A program made the position numbers and the translations under genes. Positions 40,947 through 48,496 of a stretch of 48,496 nt of DNA are shown here, piece by piece (the stretch's first letter is position 1; each line of letters opens with the position of its first letter). The stretch covers positions 1 through 48,496 of the forward strand of contig JAFGWF010000022.1 of the NCBI GenBank assembly GCA_016937295.1, read 5' to 3'. Under the pieces are notes generated by a model. The model searched no databases and was not told the origin of the DNA. It worked only from the letters and a program-made list of their open reading frames with translations. This stretch comes from Bacteroidales bacterium (GTDB taxonomy: Bacteria; Bacteroidota; Bacteroidia; Bacteroidales; UBA1556).

Positions 40947-42425
40947 ATGTCATGGTTTAAAAGAAATATAAAAGTTGATAACCTTATTACTTTGGGGATG
41001 ATTTTATTATTATCTCCTTTTTTGGCCTTGATTTTTTATACGCATCCTTTTGCTGATGATGTTCTTTTTGCTAACAGTGTAAGTAATTTTGGAGTGATTG
41101 GCGGAATTATCGATTTTTATTTCAATTGGTCGGGTCGATATGTGGTTATGGGTTTGGGTTTATTAAATAAGTGGATTTCCCCTTTTCCGCCATATTATCA
41201 TGTTTCATTGCTTCTTTATTTATGTTTGTTTTCTTTTTCTATTTATTTGTTTTACAAAGTATTATATGGTTTTTTGAATGTTCGGATTCCATTATTATTT
41301 TCAACTTTACTAACCTTGTTTCTTATTTTTCAAACAAGCCCCGACTTATACAGTTTGATTTATTGGCATCCGGGAGTGAGCGCATATACGTTCACAATTT
41401 CCATTTTCTTACTTTTTGTAGTCAATTTATTTTCCTTCCTGACAGGTTTAATTAAAAAGGCTACCTTCTTAGTTTTCAGTTTGTTATTATCCTTTATTCT
41501 CGGAGGAAGTATCGAACTTATCCTTCCCTTCATTTTGTTAATATTTTTTATTATAGTTTTGAGAATAAAAAATATAGAAAAAAATAAGCGATTCTCCATT
41601 CTTTTAGTTTTGGTTTTTTATCTGATTTTTCTCACTGTATTCTTGATTAGCCCCGGCAATTATAATCGACTTGAGGTTTCAGAAATGTTGTTGGTTGAGA
41701 ATTTTTTTCAAAAAAGCATTCTAAACTTTGCCATGATAAATGTGAATTATTTACAGAATCCGGTTTATTTGATTTCATTATTAGTTATAGGTATTTATTT
41801 GATAAATAATAAATTACAAATACCAAAATTGAGTTGGATAAAAATTAAACCCTTATGGCTTTTTGTACTAATTCAAGTTTTTTTGTTTTTCTATATTTTG
41901 GCCCTGACAAAGATTATGGGAATTTTACCTGGTAGGGTAGCCAATTTCGTTGGAATATTTTATATTTTTTCACACCTGTTTTTGTTGTTATACTTTGTAA
42001 CTTATTATCAATCCAAAATATTTCAATTTCAACTATCCCTGAAACCTATCAACAAGATTTTGGTAACTTTAATCCTGTTGTTTACATTTCTTGGCGTTTA
42101 TCCTACTTCTGTTTACAAATTGGTTCAAGCCGAAAGAATTGATAAGTCGAGATATCTGGTGTTTAGCTCCAATTTTCTTCACGCCACTTATACGTTATTT
42201 TTCGAAGCCGGCTATTTCAAAAGGCATTATCAAACCCAAGATAAAATATTAGAAAATGCTCAATTGAAAAAATCAAAAAGTGCGATTATAGCACCATATC
42301 CTGATAATGTAAAATTATTGTTTAGGCTCAAAAAGCTTGCTCCAGAAAATACTGAAATTATCACAAAAGATCCTTTAGTGGAGTTTTATCAATTGGATAC
42401 TTTGATTGTGAAAGGAATGAACTAA
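40947..42425 (+). CDS. Multi-pass membrane protein, GT-C-like (DUF6056-like) paralogue 2
   Basis: The 492-aa protein repeats the layout of its upstream neighbour: a first helix near 12-33, a loop HPFADDVLFANSVS with the Asp pair (about 37-38), a F-N-W-S-G-R-Y segment matching Q-N-W-G-A-R-Y in paralogue 1, then about ten helices and a tail. The two are clear tandem paralogues but strongly diverged. A GT-C glycosyltransferase or a lipid-linked sugar handling role is inferred, not shown. It starts 42 nt after the upstream gene and probably belongs to the same transcript. Confidence 0.6.
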   Translation: MSWFKRNIKVDNLITLGMILLLSPFLALIFYTHPFADDVLFANSVSNFGVIGGIIDFYFNWSGRYVVMGLGLLNKWISPFPPYYHVSLLLYLCLFSFSIYLFYKVLYGFLNVRIPLLFSTLLTLFLIFQTSPDLYSLIYWHPGVSAYTFTISIFLLFVVNLFSFLTGLIKKATFLVFSLLLSFILGGSIELILPFILLIFFIIVLRIKNIEKNKRFSILLVLVFYLIFLTVFLISPGNYNRLEVSEMLLVENFFQKSILNFAMINVNYLQNPVYLISLLVIGIYLINNKLQIPKLSWIKIKPLWLFVLIQVFLFFYILALTKIMGILPGRVANFVGIFYIFSHLFLLLYFVTYYQSKIFQFQLSLKPINKILVTLILLFTFLGVYPTSVYKLVQAERIDKSRYLVFSSNFLHATYTLFFEAGYFKRHYQTQDKILENAQLKKSKSAIIAPYPDNVKLLFRLKKLAPENTEIITKDPLVEFYQLDTLIVKGMN

Positions 42426-42486
42426 CGAGGCCTGTATTGTAATAGTTGACCAAAGCTTTTAACGTATTCCGAATGGAAAAACCCGC

Positions 42487-42494
42487 TACTTTTG
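42487..42494 (+). promoter_or_regulatory. -7 box for the methyltransferase/GT2 pair
   Basis: TACTTTTG (TAnnTTTG), 16 nt before ATG 42511. Confidence 0.5.
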
Positions 42495-42510
42495 ACCCTC
42501 ATTTTTAACT

Positions 42511-43275
42511 ATGGATTTAAAAGAATTTCAGCATAGTAGTTTTACAAGTCGTCATCCGTGGGAGCTCGCTCGATTTGAGGTGATGAAAGATATTCTTTCG
42601 CGGCGAATCGATTTTGATTCTGTGAGAATGGTAGCCGATATTGGCTGTGGTGATGCTTTTGTGGTCGATAATTTGGCGGCTTTTATGCCAAAGGCAAATC
42701 TTGCGGCAGTGGATAAAAATTTTACAGCGGTTGAAAAAGAGCAAATTTTGGCTTCAATACGCCATTCCAATATCACTCTTTTTGAGGATGTATTAGAATT
42801 AGAATCATTACAGCAAAACATTGATATTGTGCTACTTATGGATGTAATTGAACATGTTGAAAAGGATGTCGATTTTATCCGCCAAGTTAAAACACTTCCA
42901 AATGTAACTTCTAATACCTTGTTTTTCGTTACGGTTCCTGCTTTTCAATCGTTGTTTTCTGAACACGATGTTTTTCTCAATCATTTTCGCCGATATAATC
43001 AATCGCAACTGCAAGAGGTCTTAATGCAGGCCGGTTTAAAAGTGAATCAAACCGGCTATTTTTTCTTGTCGCTGTTATTTGTTCGATCTCTTCAAAAGAT
43101 GCTTCGTAAGGACAACACAAATGGCCTGAATCAGAGTAAATCTTCTGCCTTTGCGAATAGAATCGTAAAGATGGTTTTGCTTATCGACTACAATATTTCT
43201 TCATTTCTTAACAAAATTGGGATTCGGTTACCGGGTCTTTCCCTTTATGCCTTATGTCAAAAATCTGCATCATAA
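42511..43275 (+). CDS. Class I SAM-dependent methyltransferase
   Basis: The 254-aa protein has motif I ADIGCGDAFVVDNLA (about 43-57), an acidic end of the second strand (AAVDKNF), a motif with LLMDVIEHVEKDVDF (post I/motif II) and the TVPAFQSLFSEHDVFLNHFRRY stretch usual in glycan- or lipid-modifying methyltransferases near glycosyltransferases. The substrate is unknown. Its last 22 nt overlap the start of the GT2 gene, so translation is coupled; a joint role with that enzyme is likely. Confidence 0.85.
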   Translation: MDLKEFQHSSFTSRHPWELARFEVMKDILSRRIDFDSVRMVADIGCGDAFVVDNLAAFMPKANLAAVDKNFTAVEKEQILASIRHSNITLFEDVLELESLQQNIDIVLLMDVIEHVEKDVDFIRQVKTLPNVTSNTLFFVTVPAFQSLFSEHDVFLNHFRRYNQSQLQEVLMQAGLKVNQTGYFFLSLLFVRSLQKMLRKDNTNGLNQSKSSAFANRIVKMVLLIDYNISSFLNKIGIRLPGLSLYALCQKSAS

Positions 43276-43994
43276 TACCTGTTTACAATGAGGAGTTTCG
43301 GTGGATGGCTTCGGATTTTACTCAGCATCTGCAAGCTCATCCTAATCACACCCTGCTTTTTGTAAATGATTGTAGTACAGATAATACCGAGATAAAAATA
43401 AAGGAACTTCAGCAAAAATTTCCCGAGCAGGTGAAGTCTATTTCTTTGAATAAAAACCAAGGAAAAGCTGAAGCAGTTAGGATCGGTTTTATGGAAGCTT
43501 TTAAGTCAGATTATCAAGTTGTTGGCTTTTTGGATGCCGATTTAGCCACACCATTATCAGAAGTGGATTCATTGGTGGAGAAATTGTCAGATAATCCTAA
43601 ATATTTCATGGTTTTTGGAAGCCGAATCAAGCTGCTCAATCTGGATTTGCAGCGCAACCTAAAGAGGCATTATCTCGGGCGAATTTTTGCTACTTACGTG
43701 AGTTTGCTTTTCGATTGGCAGATTTACGATACCCAATGTGGTGCAAAATTTTTCACAAATAACGAAAAAACCAATTCTATTTTTTCTCGGCCTTTCATCA
43801 GTAAGTGGTTTTTCGATGTGGAAATATTCCTTCGTTTACAACAGATTTCAGGTCGGCCTTTGGAACAAATAGCACTGGAATCTCCACTAAATCAGTGGAT
43901 TGAACGGGGTAAGTCGAAATTGAAATTTTCAGATTTCTTTTCTGCTCCATTCCAACTTTTACGCATCAAGTCAGCATATAAATCCAGAGTTTAA
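43254..43994 (+). CDS. Family 2 glycosyltransferase, dolichyl/polyprenyl-phosphate sugar synthase-like
   Basis: The 246-aa GT2 protein has the N-terminal CIIIPVYNEE, the VNDCSTDNT nucleotide-sugar site, LDADLATP (DxD-type metal site) and YDTQCGAKFF, which are typical of the Alg5/DPG-synthase-like branch. Such enzymes make polyprenyl-phosphate glucose or mannose on the inner face of the membrane, the very donor used by GT-C enzymes; this would fit the two GT-C-like genes upstream. No C-terminal helix pair is evident, so it is probably membrane-associated. The start at 43254 overlaps the methyltransferase gene by 22 nt. Confidence 0.85.
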   Translation: MSKICIIIPVYNEEFRWMASDFTQHLQAHPNHTLLFVNDCSTDNTEIKIKELQQKFPEQVKSISLNKNQGKAEAVRIGFMEAFKSDYQVVGFLDADLATPLSEVDSLVEKLSDNPKYFMVFGSRIKLLNLDLQRNLKRHYLGRIFATYVSLLFDWQIYDTQCGAKFFTNNEKTNSIFSRPFISKWFFDVEIFLRLQQISGRPLEQIALESPLNQWIERGKSKLKFSDFFSAPFQLLRIKSAYKSRV

Positions 43995-44032
43995 TCCGTT
44001 TAGTTAAATGCTGTTTTAGTTGCCTTATTTTC

Positions 44033-44040
44033 TATTTTTG
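44033..44040 (+). promoter_or_regulatory. -7 box for the LutB-like gene
   Basis: TATTTTTG (TAnnTTTG), 33 nt before ATG 44074. Confidence 0.5.
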
Positions 44041-44073
44041 TACAACGAAATCTGTGAAATGTTTTCATAATTT

Positions 44074-45453
44074 ATGAATCAGACCCATCAAAAATTTCTT
44101 AACGATTCTGAAGTCAAGGCTTTCGATCTCGAGCATAGACGTAAGCTTTTATATAATATCGGAAAATACGATGTTGCGGTTGCCAAAGGAAAAACGCAAT
44201 ATAGCGATTTGGAATTGGCAAAGGCTCGTGCAGCACGAATCAAGCGAAATATTGTCAATAATTTTGAGACTTACCTTTCTGAATTTGAGGGTAATTTTTT
44301 GGCCAATGGTGGTAAATTGATTTTTGCCGAAACCGGTGCCGATGCCGTGCAAGCTGTTCTGAAAATTGCCAAAAAATTTGATGCTCGTAAAGTGGTCAAA
44401 AGTAAGTCGATGGTTACTGAAGAAATTGAGCTGAATCATCATTTAATTGCAAACGGCATTGAGACTTTAGAAACCGATCTTGGGGAGTATATCGTTCAGT
44501 TAGACGATGATAAGCCCTATCATATCGTAACTCCGGCCATGCACAAGAGCAAAGAAGATATTGCCGAGTTGTTTCATCGAAAATTCAGTACTAAGCCGGA
44601 CGCTACTCCCGAGGAAATCACCTATTTTGTTCGTAAACTCCTGAAAGAAAAGTTCTTATCGGCAGATATTGGAATTACTGGCGCAAATTTCTTAATTGCA
44701 GATGTGGGTGGAATTGCCTTAACCGAAAATGAAGGCAACGGCGTTTTGTCGATGTCGGCTCCTAAAGTGCATATTGCCATTGCCGGATTTGACAAGCTTC
44801 TACCATCTATCAAAGACCTTGACCTTTTTTGGAGTCTATTATCTACTCATGGCACGGGTCAGAAAATCACGGTTTATAATAGTGTTATTACCGGTCCGGC
44901 TAAGGCCGACGAGCCGGATGGTCCATCCGAGATGTATTTGATTATTCTTGATAATGGCCGCACCAAAGTATTAGAAGCCGACCCTCAAAAAGAGGCTTTG
45001 AGTTGCATTCGTTGCGGTGCGTGCTTGAACGTATGTCCGGTTTATAAAAATATTGGCGGTCACACTTATGGCTCCGTATATTCTGGTCCAATTGGCTCCA
45101 TCCTGACTCCATTTATGAATGGCTTCGAGGAATATAACCACCTGAGTTTTGCTTGTACGCTTTGTGGAAAATGCACATGGGAGTGCCCTGTTAATATTCC
45201 CTTGCACAAACTTTTATTGTATAACCGCCGTGATGCTGTGTCAGGTGGGTTTACGGATAAATCGTTTTCAAAAGTGATGAAGGCATATAAAAAAGTGATG
45301 CTTAATCGCTGGATGATCGAAACCGTTCCCACGTCGATTAAGAACGTTGGAATAAAAATGGTTTTTAGCAAAGCTTGGGGAAAACGCCGTCAAGTGCCTC
45401 ATTTTCAAGAGTCTTTTCATAGTCTTTGGAAGAAAGAAGAAAAAGGAAAATAG
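44074..45453 (+). CDS. lutB: LutB/LldF-like iron-sulfur protein (lactate utilisation)
   Basis: The 459-aa protein has an N-terminal LUD domain (about 65-300) and two 4Fe-4S motifs, CIRCGACLNVCP from Cys311 and CTLCGKCTWECP from Cys361, then a basic C-terminal tail. In Bacillus-type LutABC the three proteins oxidise L-lactate to pyruvate and pass electrons to the quinone pool. Here lutA and lutC are not adjacent, so either they lie elsewhere or the protein acts with other partners. It has its own -7 box and a 106-nt gap to the TonB receptor gene. Confidence 0.9.
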   Translation: MNQTHQKFLNDSEVKAFDLEHRRKLLYNIGKYDVAVAKGKTQYSDLELAKARAARIKRNIVNNFETYLSEFEGNFLANGGKLIFAETGADAVQAVLKIAKKFDARKVVKSKSMVTEEIELNHHLIANGIETLETDLGEYIVQLDDDKPYHIVTPAMHKSKEDIAELFHRKFSTKPDATPEEITYFVRKLLKEKFLSADIGITGANFLIADVGGIALTENEGNGVLSMSAPKVHIAIAGFDKLLPSIKDLDLFWSLLSTHGTGQKITVYNSVITGPAKADEPDGPSEMYLIILDNGRTKVLEADPQKEALSCIRCGACLNVCPVYKNIGGHTYGSVYSGPIGSILTPFMNGFEEYNHLSFACTLCGKCTWECPVNIPLHKLLLYNRRDAVSGGFTDKSFSKVMKAYKKVMLNRWMIETVPTSIKNVGIKMVFSKAWGKRRQVPHFQESFHSLWKKEEKGK

Positions 45454-45559
45454 AGTTTTTGAATAGTTTTGTTTTTTAAAATTTTTTAAAAATTTCATTA
45501 AATAAATTATTGTTCAATACGTTATATGTTTTCTGTTTTAAAACTTTTTTGCATCAAAT

Positions 45560-47902
45560 ATGAAGAATCCCTTTTTATGGTTATTACTTTTTTGGAGTAT
45601 GGCCACCTTTTCCCAATCAAAACACACAATTTCAGGGTATGTTCGTGAATCCGGCACCGGAGAGTTGTTGTTGGGAGTGAATATTTACATCAAAGGAACT
45701 CAAACCGGAACGGTATCAAACAGTTATGGTTTTTACAGTATCACTTTACCCGAAGGAAAAGTGAGTCTCACCTACAGTTATGTTGGTTTTCAGCCCAATA
45801 TAGTTGCTGTAAATTTAAAAAAGGATACCTTAATTACCGTTTCATTAGTTCCGAATAATACGCTAAAAGAGGTAGAAATTATTGCGGATCGGTCGGAACG
45901 GATTTCGGATGACGTGCAAATGAGTGTGGTTAAAGTGCCGATTAAGCAGGTGAAAGAGATACCGGCTTTATTGGGTGAGCGCGATGTTTTTAAAGTGTTG
46001 CAACTTATGCCCGGCGTAAGGTCGGGAAGCGAAGGCAGCTCGGGACTTTATGTTCGCGGCGGCGGTGCAGACCAAAATTTGATTATTCTTGACGATGCTC
46101 CGGTTTACAACGCTTATCATCTGTTTGGGTTCTTTTCGGTTTTCAATGGCGATGCGCTGAAAAGTGTTGAGTTGCTTAAAGGAGGTTTTCCGGCTCGATA
46201 TGGCGGAAGGCTCAGCTCTGTGCTCGATATCAATATGAAAGATGGTAATAAACAGGAGTTTGGCGGTGAAGGCAGCATCGGAATTTTGTCTTCTCGGTTA
46301 CTTTTAGAAGGTCCAATTGTGAAAAATAAATCTTCTTTTATCATTTCCGGACGCCGAACCTACATTGATTTGCTCACCCTTCCTTTTCAGAAATTTTTTA
46401 ACCAAGGTGAAATAGCTGGTTACTATTTCTATGATTTGAATGCAAAGTTGAATTACGAAGTTGACGACAAAAACAAGTTTTATTTGAGCTCTTATTTTGG
46501 TAAAGACCGCTTTTATGGAAAATATGAAGACACTTTTGCTGAAGATCAGTTTCAACTTTATTGGCAAAATTTCACCATTACCGGACGATGGAATCATCTG
46601 TTTAACAATAAGTTATTTTCAAATACCTCGGTAATTGTAAGTAAATATTTATTCAATGTTGGCGAGGAGTATAAGGAGAAATACGGGGACGACTTCAGTT
46701 TAGATTATTTCAGCGGAATTCGAGATATAGGTCTCAAAACAGATTTCACCTATATCCCGAAAAACAACCATTTTGTGCGATTTGGAGTGGCTTCAACGCA
46801 CCATCTTTTCACCCCAAATGCCATCGTTGTGAAAGGTTCTGCCTTACAAGAAGATATTGAATCGCGAGCTAAGGAGATTAAAGCTTTAGAGTCGGCAGTT
46901 TATGTGGAGGATGAAATTAAAATGAAACGGAGTAAAATCAATGTCGGTTTGCGTTTTACACATTTCTATGTAAATAAAAAGAATTATAACAGTTTGGAAC
47001 CTCGGCTGATGTATGCTTTTATGATTAATGAGAATCTGTCGTTGAAGGGTTCTTACACTTATATGAATCAATATATTCATTTGCTTTCAAACACCGGAAT
47101 AAGCTTGCCCATCGATTTGTGGGTTCCATCAACAGATGTAGTGTCTCCAAAAAAATCGCATCAAGTGGCAGTTGGAATTGCCAAGGATTTCAATAAGCCG
47201 GCATTTTCTATTTCTTTGGAAGGTTATTATAAGACCATGGATAATATTGTGGCTTATAAACCAGGGAGTAGTTTTTTAGAATTGGGAGTGATTGATGGCA
47301 ATGAAGAATTTGATTATGAAGATGTTGTCACTGTTGGGCAAGGTCGTTCTTATGGTGCTGAGCTACTCTTTCAGAAGAAATTCGGCTCCTTGACCGGTTG
47401 GGTAGGCTATACCCTCAGTTGGACTCTTTTTCAGTTCGATGAGTTGAATTTTGGGAAAGAGTATTTTGCACGTCACGACCGCCGACACGATGTTTCGGTA
47501 GTGGCTATCTACGAATTAAATGAGAAGGTAACATTGAGCAGCACTTGGGTTTATGGAACTGGAGATGCTCTTACTTTGCAATTGGCTGAATTTGATGCAA
47601 TTGTAAATTCTCCTAATCCTAATTTTGGTTCAGATTCTTGGAGTGTTTATGATTATGGCGAAATGAATGGCTTTCGCATGGCGGCTTATCATAGATTAGA
47701 TTTAGGTGTCCAGTTTCATAAAAAGTTGAAAAAGGGTCGAAAAAGGGTGTTAGAGGTCAGTATCTATAATGTTTATAACCGCGCAAATCCCTATTTCTAC
47801 TATGCAGCAACAGAACCAAAGGGTAGTGGTTATGTGACTGTTTTAAAACAGGTTTCTCTCTTCCCAATAATTCCAAGTGTTTCTTACTATTTAAAATTTT
47901 AG
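45560..47902 (+). CDS. TonB-dependent outer-membrane receptor with carboxypeptidase-like N-domain
   Basis: The 780-aa protein has a signal peptide (MKNPFLWLLLFWSMATFS), a CarboxypepD_reg-like beta domain (about 24-110: ISGYVRESGTGELLLGVNIYIKG, ..SYVGFQP), a plug with LYVRGGGADQNLIILDDAPVYNAYHLFGFFSVFN (about 160-200) and a beta-barrel ending ..PSVSYYLKF (terminal Phe). It imports a substrate using TonB/ExbBD energy. It is followed after 3 nt by a DUF4249 lipoprotein gene, the usual pair in Bacteroidota, distinct from SusCD. The ligand is unknown. A TAGTTTTG box at 45464 lies 88 nt before the ATG. Confidence 0.93.
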   Translation: MKNPFLWLLLFWSMATFSQSKHTISGYVRESGTGELLLGVNIYIKGTQTGTVSNSYGFYSITLPEGKVSLTYSYVGFQPNIVAVNLKKDTLITVSLVPNNTLKEVEIIADRSERISDDVQMSVVKVPIKQVKEIPALLGERDVFKVLQLMPGVRSGSEGSSGLYVRGGGADQNLIILDDAPVYNAYHLFGFFSVFNGDALKSVELLKGGFPARYGGRLSSVLDINMKDGNKQEFGGEGSIGILSSRLLLEGPIVKNKSSFIISGRRTYIDLLTLPFQKFFNQGEIAGYYFYDLNAKLNYEVDDKNKFYLSSYFGKDRFYGKYEDTFAEDQFQLYWQNFTITGRWNHLFNNKLFSNTSVIVSKYLFNVGEEYKEKYGDDFSLDYFSGIRDIGLKTDFTYIPKNNHFVRFGVASTHHLFTPNAIVVKGSALQEDIESRAKEIKALESAVYVEDEIKMKRSKINVGLRFTHFYVNKKNYNSLEPRLMYAFMINENLSLKGSYTYMNQYIHLLSNTGISLPIDLWVPSTDVVSPKKSHQVAVGIAKDFNKPAFSISLEGYYKTMDNIVAYKPGSSFLELGVIDGNEEFDYEDVVTVGQGRSYGAELLFQKKFGSLTGWVGYTLSWTLFQFDELNFGKEYFARHDRRHDVSVVAIYELNEKVTLSSTWVYGTGDALTLQLAEFDAIVNSPNPNFGSDSWSVYDYGEMNGFRMAAYHRLDLGVQFHKKLKKGRKRVLEVSIYNVYNRANPYFYYAATEPKGSGYVTVLKQVSLFPIIPSVSYYLKF

Positions 47903-47905
47903 AAA

Positions 47906-48496
47906 ATGAAATTGTTATTAAACAGTAAAATAGTTTTTGGGTTTCTTTGGTCAGTATCGTTAATTGTCGTTTCGGTTTCTTGTGAAAAAACGGCTGATAA
48001 TGTCGAAATACCCTATAATGAGCCAAAACCGGTGGTGCAATCTTTCCTCGAAACCGGAAAGGATTCAGTGAAACTCTTTTTGAGTTGGTCCAAGCCAATT
48101 TTCTACACGACAACGAATCCAAATGAGGAAATAAAAGATGCCATTGTTTCCTTATCAGATGGCACTAATTCGGTTGACCTTGTGTATCATCCCGATGCAA
48201 GTGGCTTTTATAGAGGCTCTTATGATGCCGTTGCGTCTGCGCTTTCCTTTAATTCAGGCAATCAAATCAATTTGAATATAACCCTTTCTGATGGAAAAAC
48301 CCTAACTTCGAGTTGTGTTCTGCCGGCAAAACCAAGTTTTAAAATTGAATTTCTTGAAGCGATTCAGAACAATAATTATGGCGACCAAATTCTTAAATTT
48401 AAAATCACTAATTTAAGTCAGAATCCTGAAAATTATTTTCACATTTCGGCATTAATTTATGAGAAACAGGGTAATTTTATTGAGGAAAGACAATTA
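47906..48496 (+). CDS. DUF4249-family lipoprotein (3' end outside window)
   Basis: 197 codons are present and the frame is open at the window edge. It starts with a lipoprotein signal (MKLLLNSKIVFGFLWSVSLI) and lipobox VSVSC with Cys26. The mature part starts with the PKPVVQSFLETG and KLFLSWSKPIF segments typical of DUF4249 partners of TonB receptors. The protein probably forms a surface-exposed lid or binding subunit for the upstream receptor. It starts 3 nt after the receptor stop and is translated with it. Confidence 0.85.
   Translation, partial: MKLLLNSKIVFGFLWSVSLIVVSVSCEKTADNVEIPYNEPKPVVQSFLETGKDSVKLFLSWSKPIFYTTTNPNEEIKDAIVSLSDGTNSVDLVYHPDASGFYRGSYDAVASALSFNSGNQINLNITLSDGKTLTSSCVLPAKPSFKIEFLEAIQNNNYGDQILKFKITNLSQNPENYFHISALIYEKQGNFIEERQL

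Noticed and set aside
1-48496. CRISPR arrays, tRNA/rRNA genes, insertion sequences and prophage genes
   Set aside because: I looked for regularly spaced repeats, tRNA-like cloverleaf segments, transposase motifs and integrases and saw none; the short repeats present are too few or irregular.

Overview
The window is chromosomal DNA from a low-GC member of the Bacteroidota. The evidence is a type IX secretion (T9SS) C-terminal sorting domain, a TonB-dependent receptor paired with a DUF4249 lipoprotein, a DUF4836 lipoprotein, a DUF4175 protein, menaquinone synthesis by the futalosine route (MqnD), many promoters with the Bacteroidota -7 box TAnnTTTG, and almost no Shine-Dalgarno sequences. The order or family cannot be fixed from the window; a Bacteroidales/Marinilabiliales-like organism is my guess. 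No CRISPR array, tRNA, rRNA, insertion sequence or phage gene was found. This is mostly core chromosome, not an island.

Layout, left to right. 1-7.9 kb: the end of ssb with its terminator, a T9SS cargo protein, a secreted EEP-fold phosphohydrolase, a MerR-like regulator with a ComF-type phosphoribosyltransferase, a CcoI/FixI-type copper ATPase on the opposite strand, and a MacB/FtsX-type permease. 7.9-13.3 kb: a SprT-like metalloprotein with a duplicated C-terminal module, a small lipoprotein, a GNAT acetyltransferase and a very large NtrY-like histidine kinase. 13.5-19.8 kb: a minus-strand operon of DUF4175 protein, putative degenerate GHKL protein, ybeY and mnmG. 19.8-24.4 kb: an ABC exporter pair, a DUF4836 lipoprotein and a PHP-family histidinol phosphatase. 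24.5-31.3 kb: a 30-codon membrane microprotein with its own terminator, then a complete tripartite RND efflux operon headed by its TetR regulator, with a strong palindromic operator candidate. 31.4-37.3 kb: thpR, mqnD with a nitronate-monooxygenase-like flavoprotein, a YwqK/MORN-repeat protein and nadA.

From 37.26 to 37.84 kb lies a long AT-rich gap carrying four exact copies of TTATTAACA/TGTTAATAA plus variants. From about 7.9 kb up to this gap nearly all genes run leftward; beyond it all run rightward: rpiB-rnd, two paralogous multi-pass membrane proteins, a methyltransferase, a family 2 glycosyltransferase, a LutB-like Fe-S protein, and the TonB receptor/DUF4249 pair cut by the window edge. 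This switch of direction, the repeat cluster, and a parS-like palindrome (core TTTCACGTGAAA) just upstream of mnmG together suggest, but do not prove, that the window covers or lies near the replication origin and partition region.

The most interesting items are this candidate origin/parS arrangement, the uncharacterised flavoprotein-like gene next to mqnD with a cysteine-rich extension, the 30-aa membrane microprotein, the RND operon operator, two apparently leaderless genes, and the duplicated RTRY-x-C module in the SprT-like protein.
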